A DNA stretch of 64,000 nucleotides from an uncultured Roseateles sp. (GTDB lineage Bacteria; Pseudomonadota; Gammaproteobacteria; Burkholderiales; Burkholderiaceae_C). Made by a program: the position numbers and the translations under genes. The notes beneath the pieces were generated by a model. It made no database searches, was not told the origin of the DNA, and saw nothing but the letters and a program-made list of their open reading frames with translations. The DNA is taken from contig NZ_CAMFJS010000021.1 in the NCBI RefSeq assembly GCF_945956965.1, positions 1-64,000 of the forward strand, in the 5' to 3' direction. Positions 18,210-26,883 of the stretch are shown here, piece by piece. Position 1 is the stretch's first letter; every line of letters begins with the position of its first letter.

Positions 18210-19781
18210 TCAAGGAGAAGTTGCGCTTCCCTTGGAAAAAAGTTCATCAAACAAGGCATTGGCGCGCGTCTGAACCTCTGGCGTCATCACGATGGTTCGG
18301 CCCCACTCCCGGGTGGTTTCGCCAGGCCACTTATTCGTGGCGTCCAAGCCCATCTTGCCGCCCAAACCACTGACCGGCGAGGCGAAATCCAAGTAGTCAA
18401 TCGGCGTGCCTTCCACCAAAGTGCAGTCGCGCACCGGGTCCATGCGGGTGGTGATGGCCCACACCACCTCTTTCCAGTCACGCACATCCACATTTTCATC
18501 CACAACAACAATGAACTTGGTGTACATGAATTGGCGCAGATAGCTCCACAAGCCAAACATCAGCCGTTTGGCATGCCCCGGATAGGCCTTCTTGATGGAA
18601 ATCACCGCCATGCGGTAGCTGCAACCTTCCGGCGGCAGATAGAAATCAATGATTTCAGGAAACTGCTTTTGCAAGATAGGCACGAACACCTCATTCAAGG
18701 CCACGCCAAGAATGGCCGGCTCATCGGGCGGCTTGCCGGTGTAGGTGGAGTGGTAAATGGGTTGAGGCCTTTGTGTCAGGCGCTGAACCTCAAAGACCGG
18801 GAACCAGTCTTGCTCGTTGTAGTAACCGGTGTGGTCACCGTACGGACCCTCCAGCGCATGCAAATAGCCGCCCTTCTCTTTTAGAGGTACGCCGTCCTCG
18901 CTAACGCCCATAAAGCCGAGCGCGGCGGTGGGAATATGACCTTCCAGCACGATTTCGGCACTCGCAGGCACTTGAAGCATCTGGCCCGCCTCGCCAACAC
19001 CGCTATCCACCAACTCTGTTCGTGAACCGCGCAGCAGACCCGCAAACTGATATTCCGACAAACTGTCCGGCACCGGGGTGACGGCCCCCAAGATCGTGGC
19101 CGGATCGGCGCCCAAGGCCACTACGATCGGGAAAGGCTGGCCTGGATTGGCCAAAGCGAAGTCCCTGAAATCCAGGGCACCGCCACGATGGGCCAACCAG
19201 CGCATGATCAATTGCTTGCGACCAATCAACTGCTGGCGGTAGATACCCAGGTTCTGACGCTGGCGCGGTCGGGCGATGCTTTGTGGCCCGCGGGTGACCA
19301 CCAAGCCCCAAGTCAGCAAGGGCGCCACATCGCCGGGCCAGCAGGTTTGAATCGGCAGCCTCTTCAGATCCACATCGCTGCCTTCAAACACCTCCTCTTG
19401 GCATGGGGCGCTGCGCACTTTCTTGGGCTTCATGTCCCACAACGCCTTGGCCATGCTCATCAAACGACCAGCATCTTTAAGCCCGCGTGGCGGCTCGGGC
19501 TCTTTCAGACTCGCCAGCACATGGCCGACGTCACGCAGCTCTTGCAAGCTCTGAGCTCCCATGCCCAGAGCCACCCGTCGCGTCGTGCCAAACAAATTGG
19601 TCAGCGCGGGCGTTTGAAATCCCGTCGGCTGCTCGAACAGCAATGCCGGCCCTTCGGCGCGCAAAACGCGATCGCTCAAGGCCGTCATTTCCAAGACCGG
19701 CGAGACGGGCTGCTGAATCCGTCGGAGCTCCCCGAGGGTCTCCATTTGGCCAATAAAGTCACGCAGATCTCTGTACTTCAT
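18210..19781 (-). CDS. ubiD: UbiD-family 4-hydroxy-3-polyprenylbenzoate decarboxylase
   Basis: This enzyme uses prenylated FMN to decarboxylate 4-hydroxy-3-polyprenylbenzoate in ubiquinone biosynthesis. It has 523 residues, the usual length. Recognisable blocks are the N-terminal [76 protein letters not shown] and the C-terminal [17 protein letters not shown]. The cofactor-making partner UbiX is not in the window. The gene is divergent from the transglycosylase gene; the 264-bp gap contains an AT-rich stretch (TTATATAAAACT) near the ubiD start that may hold its promoter. Confidence 0.95.
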   Translation of the reverse strand: MKYRDLRDFIGQMETLGELRRIQQPVSPVLEMTALSDRVLRAEGPALLFEQPTGFQTPALTNLFGTTRRVALGMGAQSLQELRDVGHVLASLKEPEPPRGLKDAGRLMSMAKALWDMKPKKVRSAPCQEEVFEGSDVDLKRLPIQTCWPGDVAPLLTWGLVVTRGPQSIARPRQRQNLGIYRQQLIGRKQLIMRWLAHRGGALDFRDFALANPGQPFPIVVALGADPATILGAVTPVPDSLSEYQFAGLLRGSRTELVDSGVGEAGQMLQVPASAEIVLEGHIPTAALGFMGVSEDGVPLKEKGGYLHALEGPYGDHTGYYNEQDWFPVFEVQRLTQRPQPIYHSTYTGKPPDEPAILGVALNEVFVPILQKQFPEIIDFYLPPEGCSYRMAVISIKKAYPGHAKRLMFGLWSYLRQFMYTKFIVVVDENVDVRDWKEVVWAITTRMDPVRDCTLVEGTPIDYLDFASPVSGLGGKMGLDATNKWPGETTREWGRTIVMTPEVQTRANALFDELFSKGSATSP

Positions 19782-20045
19782 ATTGATTAGTTATATAAAA
19801 CTGGTCGTTTAAGCTTGACGGGTTATTTTTCATCCCTAGAATTTCCCGAAGATTGAAATTCAAGGGTTTACCCGCGCCCACCCCAAGGCTGCTTGGAAGG
19901 CGTCAACCGCTGCTGATGAATAGGTCGCCCGTCTCGTTTAGCTCTGGCCAAACGACATCGGCGGATCGACCGATTATCACTTTCATGTCTCGGACCGAGA
20001 GCGCTCGTCGCCAAGCCTGAGCATGACTGAGAACAAAGGAGTTGC

Positions 20046-20909
20046 ATGACAGCGCGCCATGATCTTTTATCCCTTGCCCGCGGCACCCGTGCCACCTTGT
20101 CCCTCTTCGTCAAGGACATCGGCCAAGGGCTTTTGGTTGTTAGCCACAACAGCTTGGCCCTCTTGGGCTTGGCCGTTGTTGCCTTGGGTTTGGTTTTCGT
20201 CAGCCAAGCCGATTTGCGTCAGGATTTGGAAGGCCAGGCCCTGGGCTGGTTGAATGCCCGTGAAGAGGCCCGCGCCCAGGCTGACGGCAACACCTTGTTC
20301 GCCGTCTCCGAGCCCAATGCCGTGGACCGCGCCACAGCCGCGGACCCAAAGGACTTGCCGCGTCAGCAAGCCGCCGTGGCCATGTGGCTGTCACGGCGCT
20401 ACAAAGTCGCGCCGGAGCCCATCAGCCGCTTGGTACAAGAGACCTGGACCATCAGCCGCAAGGCCCAGTTGGAGCCCACGCTTATTCTGGCCATCATGGC
20501 GGTTGAATCCAGCTTCAACCCCTTTGCGCAAAGCCCGGTCGGCGCACAAGGCCTGATGCAGGTGATGACGCACGTGCACAACGACAAATACGAAGCCTTT
20601 GGCGGCAACTTGGCTGCATTTGACCCAATCACTAATTTGCGCGTCGGCGTGCAGGTGCTCAAAGAGTGCATTCAGCGTGCTGGCAGCCTCGATGAAGGCT
20701 TGCGCTACTACGTGGGAGCCGCCAATCTGCCTGACGACACGGGCTATGCGGCCAAGGTCATGGAACTGCACGAACAGATGAAAAGCGTGGCGACTGGCCG
20801 CCCCATTCAAGCCAAGCCCATCCGCGAGACCGGACCCATGGCCAGCGCCACGCCGTTGGCCTCCGCCGATACTGGCGTGACAGCCTCAAAAGTGGCGTTG
20901 GTGCAATAA
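20046..20909 (+). CDS. Membrane-anchored lytic transglycosylase (SLT domain)
   Basis: This murein-cleaving enzyme of 287 residues makes 1,6-anhydro ends in peptidoglycan. One N-terminal membrane segment (LALLGLAVVALGLVFVS) is followed by a stalk and an SLT domain: LILAIMAVESSFNPFAQSPV with the catalytic Glu in AVES, then GAQGLMQVMTHVH, FDPITNLRVGVQVLKE and a YYVGAANLPDD segment. The tail is Thr/Ala-rich and low in complexity. The ATG at 20046 follows AAAGGAG closely. It stands just upstream of the ZTP riboswitch and glyA, but nothing suggests a shared function. Confidence 0.88.
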   Translation: MTARHDLLSLARGTRATLSLFVKDIGQGLLVVSHNSLALLGLAVVALGLVFVSQADLRQDLEGQALGWLNAREEARAQADGNTLFAVSEPNAVDRATAADPKDLPRQQAAVAMWLSRRYKVAPEPISRLVQETWTISRKAQLEPTLILAIMAVESSFNPFAQSPVGAQGLMQVMTHVHNDKYEAFGGNLAAFDPITNLRVGVQVLKECIQRAGSLDEGLRYYVGAANLPDDTGYAAKVMELHEQMKSVATGRPIQAKPIRETGPMASATPLASADTGVTASKVALVQ

Positions 20910-20949
20910 GGCCTATCCTTGACCGGTGCGCCCAGAGGCTACACTGAGG

Positions 20950-21080
20950 GCTTCGCGCGACTGGCGATCAGGATCATGACGCCCTGCTACAGGGTGATGG
21001 TTTGAGGTGGTGGACCACCGGGGAGCGCGAACGGTTCATGGATTTGGTCCTGAACTGAATTTGCCGTTCGCCTGGGCCGT
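20950..21080 (+). ncRNA. ZTP (pfl-motif) riboswitch upstream of glyA
   Basis: The conserved pieces of the pfl RNA occur in order: GACTGGCG near 20959, then GGTGGACCACCGGGGAGCG near 21010, and CGCCTGGGC near 21069. The first stem pairs TTCGCGC (20952-20958) with GCGCGAA (21025-21031). A second stem pairs GAACGG with CCGTTC just before CGCCTGGGC. By family this RNA binds ZMP/ZTP, the purine intermediate that builds up when 10-formyl-tetrahydrofolate is low, and raises expression of one-carbon genes such as glyA. The insertion between the first stem and the GGTGGACCACC hairpin is longer than in compact examples. Confidence 0.88.
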
Positions 21081-21090
21081 CCTGCATGAA

Positions 21091-21113
21091 GACCTCGGAT
21101 GATGAGGTTTTTA
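21091..21113 (+). terminator. Short terminator hairpin, expression platform of the ZTP riboswitch
   Basis: GACCTC pairs with GAGGTT around the loop GGATGAT, and TTTTT follows at once. It begins 14 bases after CCTGGGC and ends 37 bases before the glyA start. This is the layout of a transcription-terminating riboswitch platform. The stem is only 6 bp with one G-U pair, so it may be a weak switch. Confidence 0.65.
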
Positions 21114-21149
21114 TCTGCAGCGACTCCACTTCTACCGCAAGCCACCATC

Positions 21150-22400
21150 ATGTTTGACCGCAGCACCTCCACACTTGCCCTCGTTGACCCCGACCTGTGG
21201 GCCGCCGTTCAGAACGAGAACAAGCGCCAAGAAGACCATATTGAACTGATTGCGTCTGAAAACTACACCTCGCCCGCCGTGATGCAGGCCCAGGGTAGCC
21301 AACTGACCAATAAGTACGCCGAAGGCTATCCCGGCAAGCGTTACTACGGCGGCTGCGAATACGTGGACGTGGTGGAACAACTGGCCATCGACCGCCTGAA
21401 GGAACTCTTCGGCGCGAACTACGCCAATGTGCAGCCCAATTCCGGCTCACAAGCCAACCAAGGCGTGTTCTTCGCCCTGCTGCAGCCCGGCGACACCATC
21501 ATGGGCATGAGCCTGGCCGAAGGCGGTCACCTGACCCACGGCATGGCCCTGAATATGAGCGGCAAGTGGTTCAACGTCATCTCTTACGGACTGAATGCCA
21601 AGGAAGAGATCGACTACGACGCCATGGAAGCCCTGGCTCGTGAAAAGAAGCCCAAGCTGATCATCGCTGGCGCTTCGGCCTACAGCCTGCGCATCGACTT
21701 CGAACGCTTTGGCAAGATCGCCAAGGAAATCGGCGCCTATTTCATGGTGGACATGGCGCATTACGCCGGTCTGATCGCCGCTGGCGTCTACCCCAACCCG
21801 GTGCCGCACGCCGATGTGGTGACCTCCACCACCCACAAGAGCCTGCGCGGCCCCCGTGGCGGCATCATCTTGTGCAATGACGAAGCCATTGCCAAGAAGA
21901 TCAACTCTGCCATCTTCCCCGGCATTCAAGGCGGCCCGTTGATGCATGTCATCGCAGGCAAGGCTGTGGCCTTCAAGGAAGCGCTGACGCCTGAGTTCAA
22001 GGCCTATCAGGCCCAAGTGGTCAAAAACGCCAAGGTTCTGGCGGAGACGCTGATCGAGCGCGGCTTGCGCATCGTCTCGGGCGGGACTGAAAGCCACGTC
22101 ATGCTGGTGGACCTGCGCCCTAAGAACCTGACCGGCAAGGAAGCCGAGGCCATCTTGGGTGCCGCCCACATGACTTGCAATAAGAACGGCATCCCCAACG
22201 ACCCGCAAAAGCCGATGGTGACCAGCGGTATCCGCCTGGGCACGCCCGCGATGACGACCCGCGGCTTCAAGGAAGAACAGGTTCGCATTACCGCCCACCT
22301 GATTGCCGACGTGTTGGACAAGCCGCACGACGAAGCCAATCTGGAAGCCGTGCGCGTCAAGGTTGCCGCGCTGACGCGCGACTTCCCGGTCTACCGCTAA
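21150..22400 (+). CDS. glyA: Serine hydroxymethyltransferase
   Basis: This cytoplasmic PLP enzyme interconverts serine and glycine and charges tetrahydrofolate with a one-carbon unit. From ATG 21150 it has 416 residues. The N-terminus [17 protein letters not shown] followed by [13 protein letters not shown] is canonical. The PLP lysine lies in [16 protein letters not shown]. The track start at 21099 falls inside the riboswitch terminator and adds residues with no match, so it is rejected. No strong Shine-Dalgarno is visible before 21150. It is controlled by the ZTP riboswitch upstream, and nrdR follows after 21 bp. Confidence 0.97.
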   Translation: MFDRSTSTLALVDPDLWAAVQNENKRQEDHIELIASENYTSPAVMQAQGSQLTNKYAEGYPGKRYYGGCEYVDVVEQLAIDRLKELFGANYANVQPNSGSQANQGVFFALLQPGDTIMGMSLAEGGHLTHGMALNMSGKWFNVISYGLNAKEEIDYDAMEALAREKKPKLIIAGASAYSLRIDFERFGKIAKEIGAYFMVDMAHYAGLIAAGVYPNPVPHADVVTSTTHKSLRGPRGGIILCNDEAIAKKINSAIFPGIQGGPLMHVIAGKAVAFKEALTPEFKAYQAQVVKNAKVLAETLIERGLRIVSGGTESHVMLVDLRPKNLTGKEAEAILGAAHMTCNKNGIPNDPQKPMVTSGIRLGTPAMTTRGFKEEQVRITAHLIADVLDKPHDEANLEAVRVKVAALTRDFPVYR

Positions 22401-22421
22401 GCAGCAAAGGCCAGCCCGTCG

Positions 22422-22865
22422 ATGCGTTGTCCCTTTTGCAGTCATGGCGAAACCCAGGTCTCTGAGACCCGCGAATCGGATGAAGGCGATGTTGTACGAC
22501 GCCGGCGGCGCTGCCTCGGCTGTGACAAGCGCTTCACCACCTACGAGCGGGCCGAAATCGCCTTGCCCGTGGTGGTCAAAAAAGACGGCACCCGTGCCGA
22601 CTTCGATGTCAAAAAGTTGCGAGCCTCCATGCAACTGGCCCTGCGCAAGCGGCCCGTGAGCATTGAGCAGATCGATGCCGCCCTGGCACAGATCGAAGAA
22701 ACCCTGTTGACCAGCGGCGCCCGGGAATTGCCATCCACCCGACTAGGCGAGTTGGTGATGAGGGAGTTGAAGCGCATCGACAAAGTCGCCTATGTGCGCT
22801 TCGCCTCGGTTTACCGCAGCTTCGAAGACGTGGATGAGTTTCGCAAGCTGATCCGGGACATCTAA
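22422..22865 (+). CDS. nrdR: Transcriptional repressor NrdR
   Basis: This ATP/dATP-responsive repressor of ribonucleotide reductase genes has 147 residues. The N-terminal zinc ribbon has CPFC and CLGC pairs with [10 protein letters not shown] after it. An ATP-cone domain follows ([58 protein letters not shown]). It lies 21 bp after glyA, the common beta-proteobacterial order, and is probably cotranscribed. A GC-rich palindromic region follows it. Confidence 0.97.
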   Translation: MRCPFCSHGETQVSETRESDEGDVVRRRRRCLGCDKRFTTYERAEIALPVVVKKDGTRADFDVKKLRASMQLALRKRPVSIEQIDAALAQIEETLLTSGARELPSTRLGELVMRELKRIDKVAYVRFASVYRSFEDVDEFRKLIRDI

Positions 22866-22930
22866 GCCCAGGCGCGTCAGGCCCATGCCACTTGGTCTGC
22901 TTTCGATAAATCGAAGTCGCCACCTCAACA

Positions 22931-22972
22931 AGCCCCCCACTTTTGGGGGTCCCCCTCCCCCCTTCGGTGGGA
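22931..22972. repeat. GC-rich palindromic element between nrdR and the pilin cluster
   Basis: GCCCCCCACTTTTGGGGG forms a 5-bp C/G stem with an ACTTTT loop, and it is followed by a second C-run and CTTCGGTGGG. There is no T tract on either strand, so a simple intrinsic terminator is unlikely. Similar C/G-run palindromes may occur elsewhere in such genomes as dispersed elements. It may end the glyA-nrdR transcript. Confidence 0.45.
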
Positions 22973-23034
22973 CAGAAAGCGCCATTCCCGACGCCTAAAT
23001 TGTGTTCATGCCAATGAACATTTAGGAGTCCATC

Positions 23035-23571
23035 ATGGCCAATACCAAACACGCATCCCGCGGCATCAGCCTGGTCGAGGTCTGCGTTGGGCTGTGCATG
23101 AGCGGCATCTTGACCGCACAAGCAGTGCCTGCCTTTGAGCGCATGCAGCAACGACAGCGTTTGCAGCTTTCAGCGCAAGCCCTGATGACGGACATCCAGC
23201 AAGCACGCAGCGAGGCGGTACAAAGCGGCCAAACCGTGTATTTGCGTTTCAGCCAAAGCGCACAGGGCAGCTGCTACATCATGCACACCGGCACGTCTGG
23301 CCAATGCCGTTGCGACGATGGCGGCGTGGCCGCGTGCACCACCAAAGCGCAAATGATCAAACTGCAATGGCTGCCTGCCAGTCAAAAAGTTGCAATCAAC
23401 GCCAATGTTCAGCAACTCAGCTTCCAGGCGCGCCAGGGTACTGTTGCCTCCACCGGCAGTGTGGATGTTCAGATTGCCTCGGGCGAAAGCATTCGCCATG
23501 TGGTGAGCATTGCCGGGCGCGTTAGAAGCTGCAGCCCACAAGGCGCCATGGCTCAATTCACCACTTGCTAG
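23035..23571 (+). CDS. fimT: FimT/GspH-type minor pilin
   Basis: This is a minor type IV pilin of 178 residues. The prepilin leader ends in RGISLVEV, where the peptidase would cut after Gly and Glu5 is present. The N-terminal helix continues CVGLCMSGILTAQAVPAF and is unusual in having two Cys residues within the hydrophobic part. The globular part resembles FimT/GspH, with DIQQARSEAVQSGQTVYL and a C-terminal GRVRSCSPQG. Four or more Cys in the body could form disulfides. It opens a block of six pilin-like genes; a 194-bp gap separates it from the next, so they may have separate promoters. Confidence 0.82.
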   Translation: MANTKHASRGISLVEVCVGLCMSGILTAQAVPAFERMQQRQRLQLSAQALMTDIQQARSEAVQSGQTVYLRFSQSAQGSCYIMHTGTSGQCRCDDGGVAACTTKAQMIKLQWLPASQKVAINANVQQLSFQARQGTVASTGSVDVQIASGESIRHVVSIAGRVRSCSPQGAMAQFTTC

Positions 23572-23765
23572 CGGCGCCCCGGCACTGATGGCTCAACGAT
23601 ACATCGACGCGGCGCCTTCGATGAAATCTGCGGCTTGGCGAAGAATTACCAATCCGACGCCATAAAGGTCACCCAATAGCGTGTGATTCGACAAACGCGC
23701 CAGATTGAGCGACAAGCGGTAAACCACCTACACCCGTCGCCACACTCGCTTCCCATAATCAAATC

Positions 23766-24269
23766 ATGCCAAGCAGCCGACGCCATTTCAGCGATGCGTT
23801 CGACTCGCAGTTCCTGCGAGCAGGCTTCAGCTTGGTTGAGGTGATGATCACGCTGGTCATCGTTGCCGTCCTGGCCCTGGTCGCCCTACCCGCTTTCCAA
23901 AAACAGATTGCAAAAGGCAGGCGCGCCGACGCGATCGGTGCTTTGTCGACCATTGTTCAGGCGCAGGAGCGCCTGCGCAGCAACCGGGGTAGTTATGCCT
24001 CGACGATGGAGGATGCCGAACTCGCAAAACTGGCCTTCACAAACAACTTGACACCCAAGAGGCACTACCAGCTCAGCCTTGTTGGGCTTGGCAATCCGCC
24101 GGACTTCACCTTTGGGTTCATTGCCCGGGCGGCCGTAAGCAGCGATTCGCCTCAGACTTACGACAGCGACTGCGCCACCATGTTCATCCAGCTCCGCGGA
24201 GGCAATATGACCTATGGTGCGACCGACAGCGCGGGCAGCGACAGCAGCCGAAAATGTTGGCCACGCTGA
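23766..24269 (+). CDS. pilE: PilE-like minor type IV pilin
   Basis: This is a type IV pilin of 167 residues. The leader MPSSRRHF... ends in AGFSLVEV with Glu5, and the hydrophobic helix is MITLVIVAVLALVALPAF. It continues QKQIAKGRRADAIGALSTIV and QAQERLRSNRGSYAS, the pattern of PilE/PilA-type minor pilins. Two Cys residues near the C-terminus (SDCATMF and RKCWPR) form the typical disulfide loop. It overlaps the next gene by 16 bp. It may be a minor subunit rather than the major pilin given its place among minor pilins. Confidence 0.82.
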   Translation: MPSSRRHFSDAFDSQFLRAGFSLVEVMITLVIVAVLALVALPAFQKQIAKGRRADAIGALSTIVQAQERLRSNRGSYASTMEDAELAKLAFTNNLTPKRHYQLSLVGLGNPPDFTFGFIARAAVSSDSPQTYDSDCATMFIQLRGGNMTYGATDSAGSDSSRKCWPR

Positions 24270-24835
24270 AACGCAACGCCCTATCCGGCTTGACCTTGGT
24301 CGAGTTGATGATTGTTATTGCCATCTTGGGCATTGTGTTGGCCGTGGCCACCCCCTCCTTCATTGATCTGCTGAACAGGCGCCGCGTGCAGTTGGTCGCC
24401 ACCAACATCAGCAATGACCTGGCATTCGCGCGGGCTGAATCGGGCTTGCGCCCGGACAACGTCATCGTCTATTTCAAGAAGACGCTCACCATGAGTTGCT
24501 ACACCATTGCCTATGGCAAAGGGCAATTCGGGAGCTGCGACTGCACTCAAGCACCGGGCTCAGCCTGCAATCCAGCCTTGACAAGCATTCGAGAGCTGAA
24601 GACAGAGCAGGTGCTGGATAGTTCGGGCGTCATATTTGTCGCCACAGGAGACTGGCCGGCCTGGGCCGCCAATCGCTTCGCCTTTGTCGCCCCACAGATG
24701 TTGCCGACCTATAGCAACGTCGCCATCACCGTGACGGGAACTGGTGGCAGCAAGATGCGGGTACAGCTCAATGGAATGGGGCGCGTCCAGATGTGCAGCC
24801 CGAACGGAAGCTTCAGCGGGGTGCCCCAATGCTGA
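24254..24835 (+). CDS. FimT/GspH-type minor pilin, second copy
   Basis: This is a pilin-like protein of 193 residues. The leader ends at LSGLTLVELMIVIAILGIVL with Glu5. The body shows the FimT/GspH pattern: ISNDLAFARAESGLRPDNVIVY and a C-terminal GRVQMCSPNGSF, as in the first copy. Cys-rich stretches (MSCYTIAYG, SCDCTQ, SACNPAL) suggest several disulfides. It overlaps the preceding and following genes by 16 and 7 bp, so all are cotranscribed. Two GspH-like proteins in one minor-pilin block suggest a tip complex of varied composition. Confidence 0.82.
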   Translation: MLATLKRNALSGLTLVELMIVIAILGIVLAVATPSFIDLLNRRRVQLVATNISNDLAFARAESGLRPDNVIVYFKKTLTMSCYTIAYGKGQFGSCDCTQAPGSACNPALTSIRELKTEQVLDSSGVIFVATGDWPAWAANRFAFVAPQMLPTYSNVAITVTGTGGSKMRVQLNGMGRVQMCSPNGSFSGVPQC

Positions 24836-25563
24836 GCCAAGGCCTGCCCACAAGGGGCCGCGCACATGATCAGCGAGGCCTAAGCCTGATAGAAATGATG
24901 GTGGGCATCACGGTCGGCATGATCGTGGTGGCAGGCGCCAGCGTCATGCTCACCCAACAACTGGCTGAGCACCGCCGTTTGGTGCTAGAAACCCAGATTC
25001 AGCAGGATCTACGCGCCGCCTCTGACTTGATTTTGAGAGAGTTGCGTCGCGGAGGCGCCCATGCTGTCGCCGAGCGCTTGGTCTGGGCACCCGGGGCCGG
25101 CATCGCCGCCCCCATCGGCAACGACTATGCCAAACAAACGGCGGTGACCGCAACGCAGAACCAAGTCACCTACAGCTACTCTAGCCATGACGACCGCGCG
25201 GGCCCCAACCCGCTCAACCCTGAAGACAATTTATCCGCCAATAACGAACGCTTCGGTTTTCGGGTCAGCAATCAAACGCTGCAGTTCATGCTGGGCAATG
25301 GCAATTGGCAACCGCTGACCGACCCACAAACGCTGCTGATTACCAATTTCACGATTCAGCAGCAGAGTCAAAGCGTCTCGCTCATCGACAGCTGCGAAAA
25401 CTCGACTTGCCCGCCGGGCAGCGCTACCTGCCCTCCCATGATGGTGGTCAAGCGCTTTGACGTCAGCTTGACCGGCAAAGCAGCTCACGACGACCAAGTG
25501 CAGCGCACGCTCAAGGTCAGCAGCCGCATGCGCAACGACGAGATCACCGGAGCTTGCCCATGA
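24829..25563 (+). CDS. pilW: PilW-like minor pilin
   Basis: This is a minor pilin of 244 residues from ATG 24829, overlapping the previous stop. The prepilin site is QRGLSLIEMMVGITVGMIVV. The body has the PilW pattern with QQDLRAASDLILRELRRGG, and a C-terminal MRNDEITGACP. By family PilW helps start pilus assembly with PilV and PilX. The track start at 24793 lies inside the upstream gene and lacks similarity. It overlaps pilX by 4 bp. Confidence 0.84.
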   Translation: MLSQGLPTRGRAHDQRGLSLIEMMVGITVGMIVVAGASVMLTQQLAEHRRLVLETQIQQDLRAASDLILRELRRGGAHAVAERLVWAPGAGIAAPIGNDYAKQTAVTATQNQVTYSYSSHDDRAGPNPLNPEDNLSANNERFGFRVSNQTLQFMLGNGNWQPLTDPQTLLITNFTIQQQSQSVSLIDSCENSTCPPGSATCPPMMVVKRFDVSLTGKAAHDDQVQRTLKVSSRMRNDEITGACP

Positions 25564-26882
25564 GGTGCCCGGCCTCAGTCGCGAACGCATGGGCGACCCG
25601 TTCAGCGAAGTCAGGGCAAGCTGGCGCAGCGACCCTGGTGGTGGTCATGGTGCTGTTTCTGATCATGGCCATGATGGCGGCCTTTGGCAGCCGCAATCTG
25701 ATCTTCGAGCAGCGCGTGGCCAGCAATTACTACCGCGCCGGTGTGGCGCTGGAGGTGGCCGAAGCCGGCATTGAATGGGGGCTAGCCCAGCTCAACGGCC
25801 TCAATATCGATACCGCCTGCATGCCCAACGGCGCGGGACCGAGCACCTTCAGGCGTCGCTACCTCACGATCGACCCGACAAACCGAAACATCACACCGGT
25901 CTATGCACCGACCGCGACAACGGACTGCGTTCGCAACAATGCCCTGGGTTGGGTTTGCCAATGCCCAGCAGGGCCGCTGCCAGCCCGGCTGCCACTACCA
26001 AGCGGAAATCAGATGCAGCCCCGGTTTGCGCTCGGCTTTCACCCCATCGCGACGCCGGTCGACCGGCCCGGCGTGGTGCGCCTCTACAGCCAAGGCTGCA
26101 CCGACAGTGGCACCGCCAATTGCACGATCAATAGCCAGTTCGCCCGCGAAGCTTCACTGGGCATGTCCAACGTCACCGCTGACATCGCCCTGGTCAGCGC
26201 GCTAAAAACGCCGCCGGTGACGCCGCTGGTGGTCAGCGGCCCATTAGACCTTGGCGCCAATGGCATCGGCCTTCACAACAGTGAGCCTCGCAACAGCGGC
26301 CTGCTCTTAACTACCGGTGCAGCTCTACCCAACTTCACAGGCGTCGCCGGAGACCGCCTCGAAAGCCTGCCTGGCACACCAGGCATCCAGGCCATGTTGG
26401 GCAATGACCCAGGCTTGAACAATGCCAGCGCAACCCAGGTCTTCAAGCAGTATTTCGGCATGGGCATGGCCAGTTATCGCGACCAACCGGCCATGCGCAT
26501 GATGAGTTGCCCGCAGGGCGACTGCGGCGCCGTTCTGCTCGCCGCCTATAACAGCGGCGCGCGTCTTGCTTGGGTAGACGGGCCTTTGACCATCAGCAGC
26601 AATATCACCCTCGGCACCGCCACCAGCCCCATGCTCATCGTGGCCAACGGGGCCGTCACGCTGAATGGCCCCATGCAGTTGACCGGCCTGCTTTTCAGCA
26701 ATGGGGATCTGAACTGGGACAACAGCAGCGGCATGCCCGCCCTGCTGACGGGCGCGCTGATCGTGGCGGGCCGTATGTCGGTCAACGGCACGGTTGATCT
26801 TTGGTACCAGGCCGCTGTGATGGATGAATTAAGCAATCGCGCGGGCAGTTTTGTTCGCATCCCAGGCGGCTGGTGGAACTGA
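25560..26882 (+). CDS. pilX: PilX-like minor pilin with long C-terminal extension
   Basis: This is an unusually long pilin-like protein of 440 residues from ATG 25560. The start of the helix, AGAATLVVVMVLFLIMAMM, lacks Glu5 as in PilX, and RNLIFEQRVASNYYRAGVAL then AEAGIEWGLAQLN is PilX-typical. PilX of Pseudomonas is roughly 200 residues or less. The rest, including TLGTATSPMLIVANGAVTLNG and LLFSNGDLNWDNSSG, has short repeated turns that suggest a beta-helix or sandwich. It may carry an adhesive role, taking the place of an absent pilY1. The end WYQAAVMDELSNRAGSFVR is close to exported polysaccharide-lyase-like folds only by eye. It is 1 bp from pilV. Confidence 0.8.
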   Translation: MRCPASVANAWATRSAKSGQAGAATLVVVMVLFLIMAMMAAFGSRNLIFEQRVASNYYRAGVALEVAEAGIEWGLAQLNGLNIDTACMPNGAGPSTFRRRYLTIDPTNRNITPVYAPTATTDCVRNNALGWVCQCPAGPLPARLPLPSGNQMQPRFALGFHPIATPVDRPGVVRLYSQGCTDSGTANCTINSQFAREASLGMSNVTADIALVSALKTPPVTPLVVSGPLDLGANGIGLHNSEPRNSGLLLTTGAALPNFTGVAGDRLESLPGTPGIQAMLGNDPGLNNASATQVFKQYFGMGMASYRDQPAMRMMSCPQGDCGAVLLAAYNSGARLAWVDGPLTISSNITLGTATSPMLIVANGAVTLNGPMQLTGLLFSNGDLNWDNSSGMPALLTGALIVAGRMSVNGTVDLWYQAAVMDELSNRAGSFVRIPGGWWN

Positions 26883-26883
26883 G

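Noticed and set aside
21099-21149. glyA start at 21099
   Set aside because: It falls within the riboswitch terminator and the extra residues do not match GlyA, whose proteins begin MFDR.
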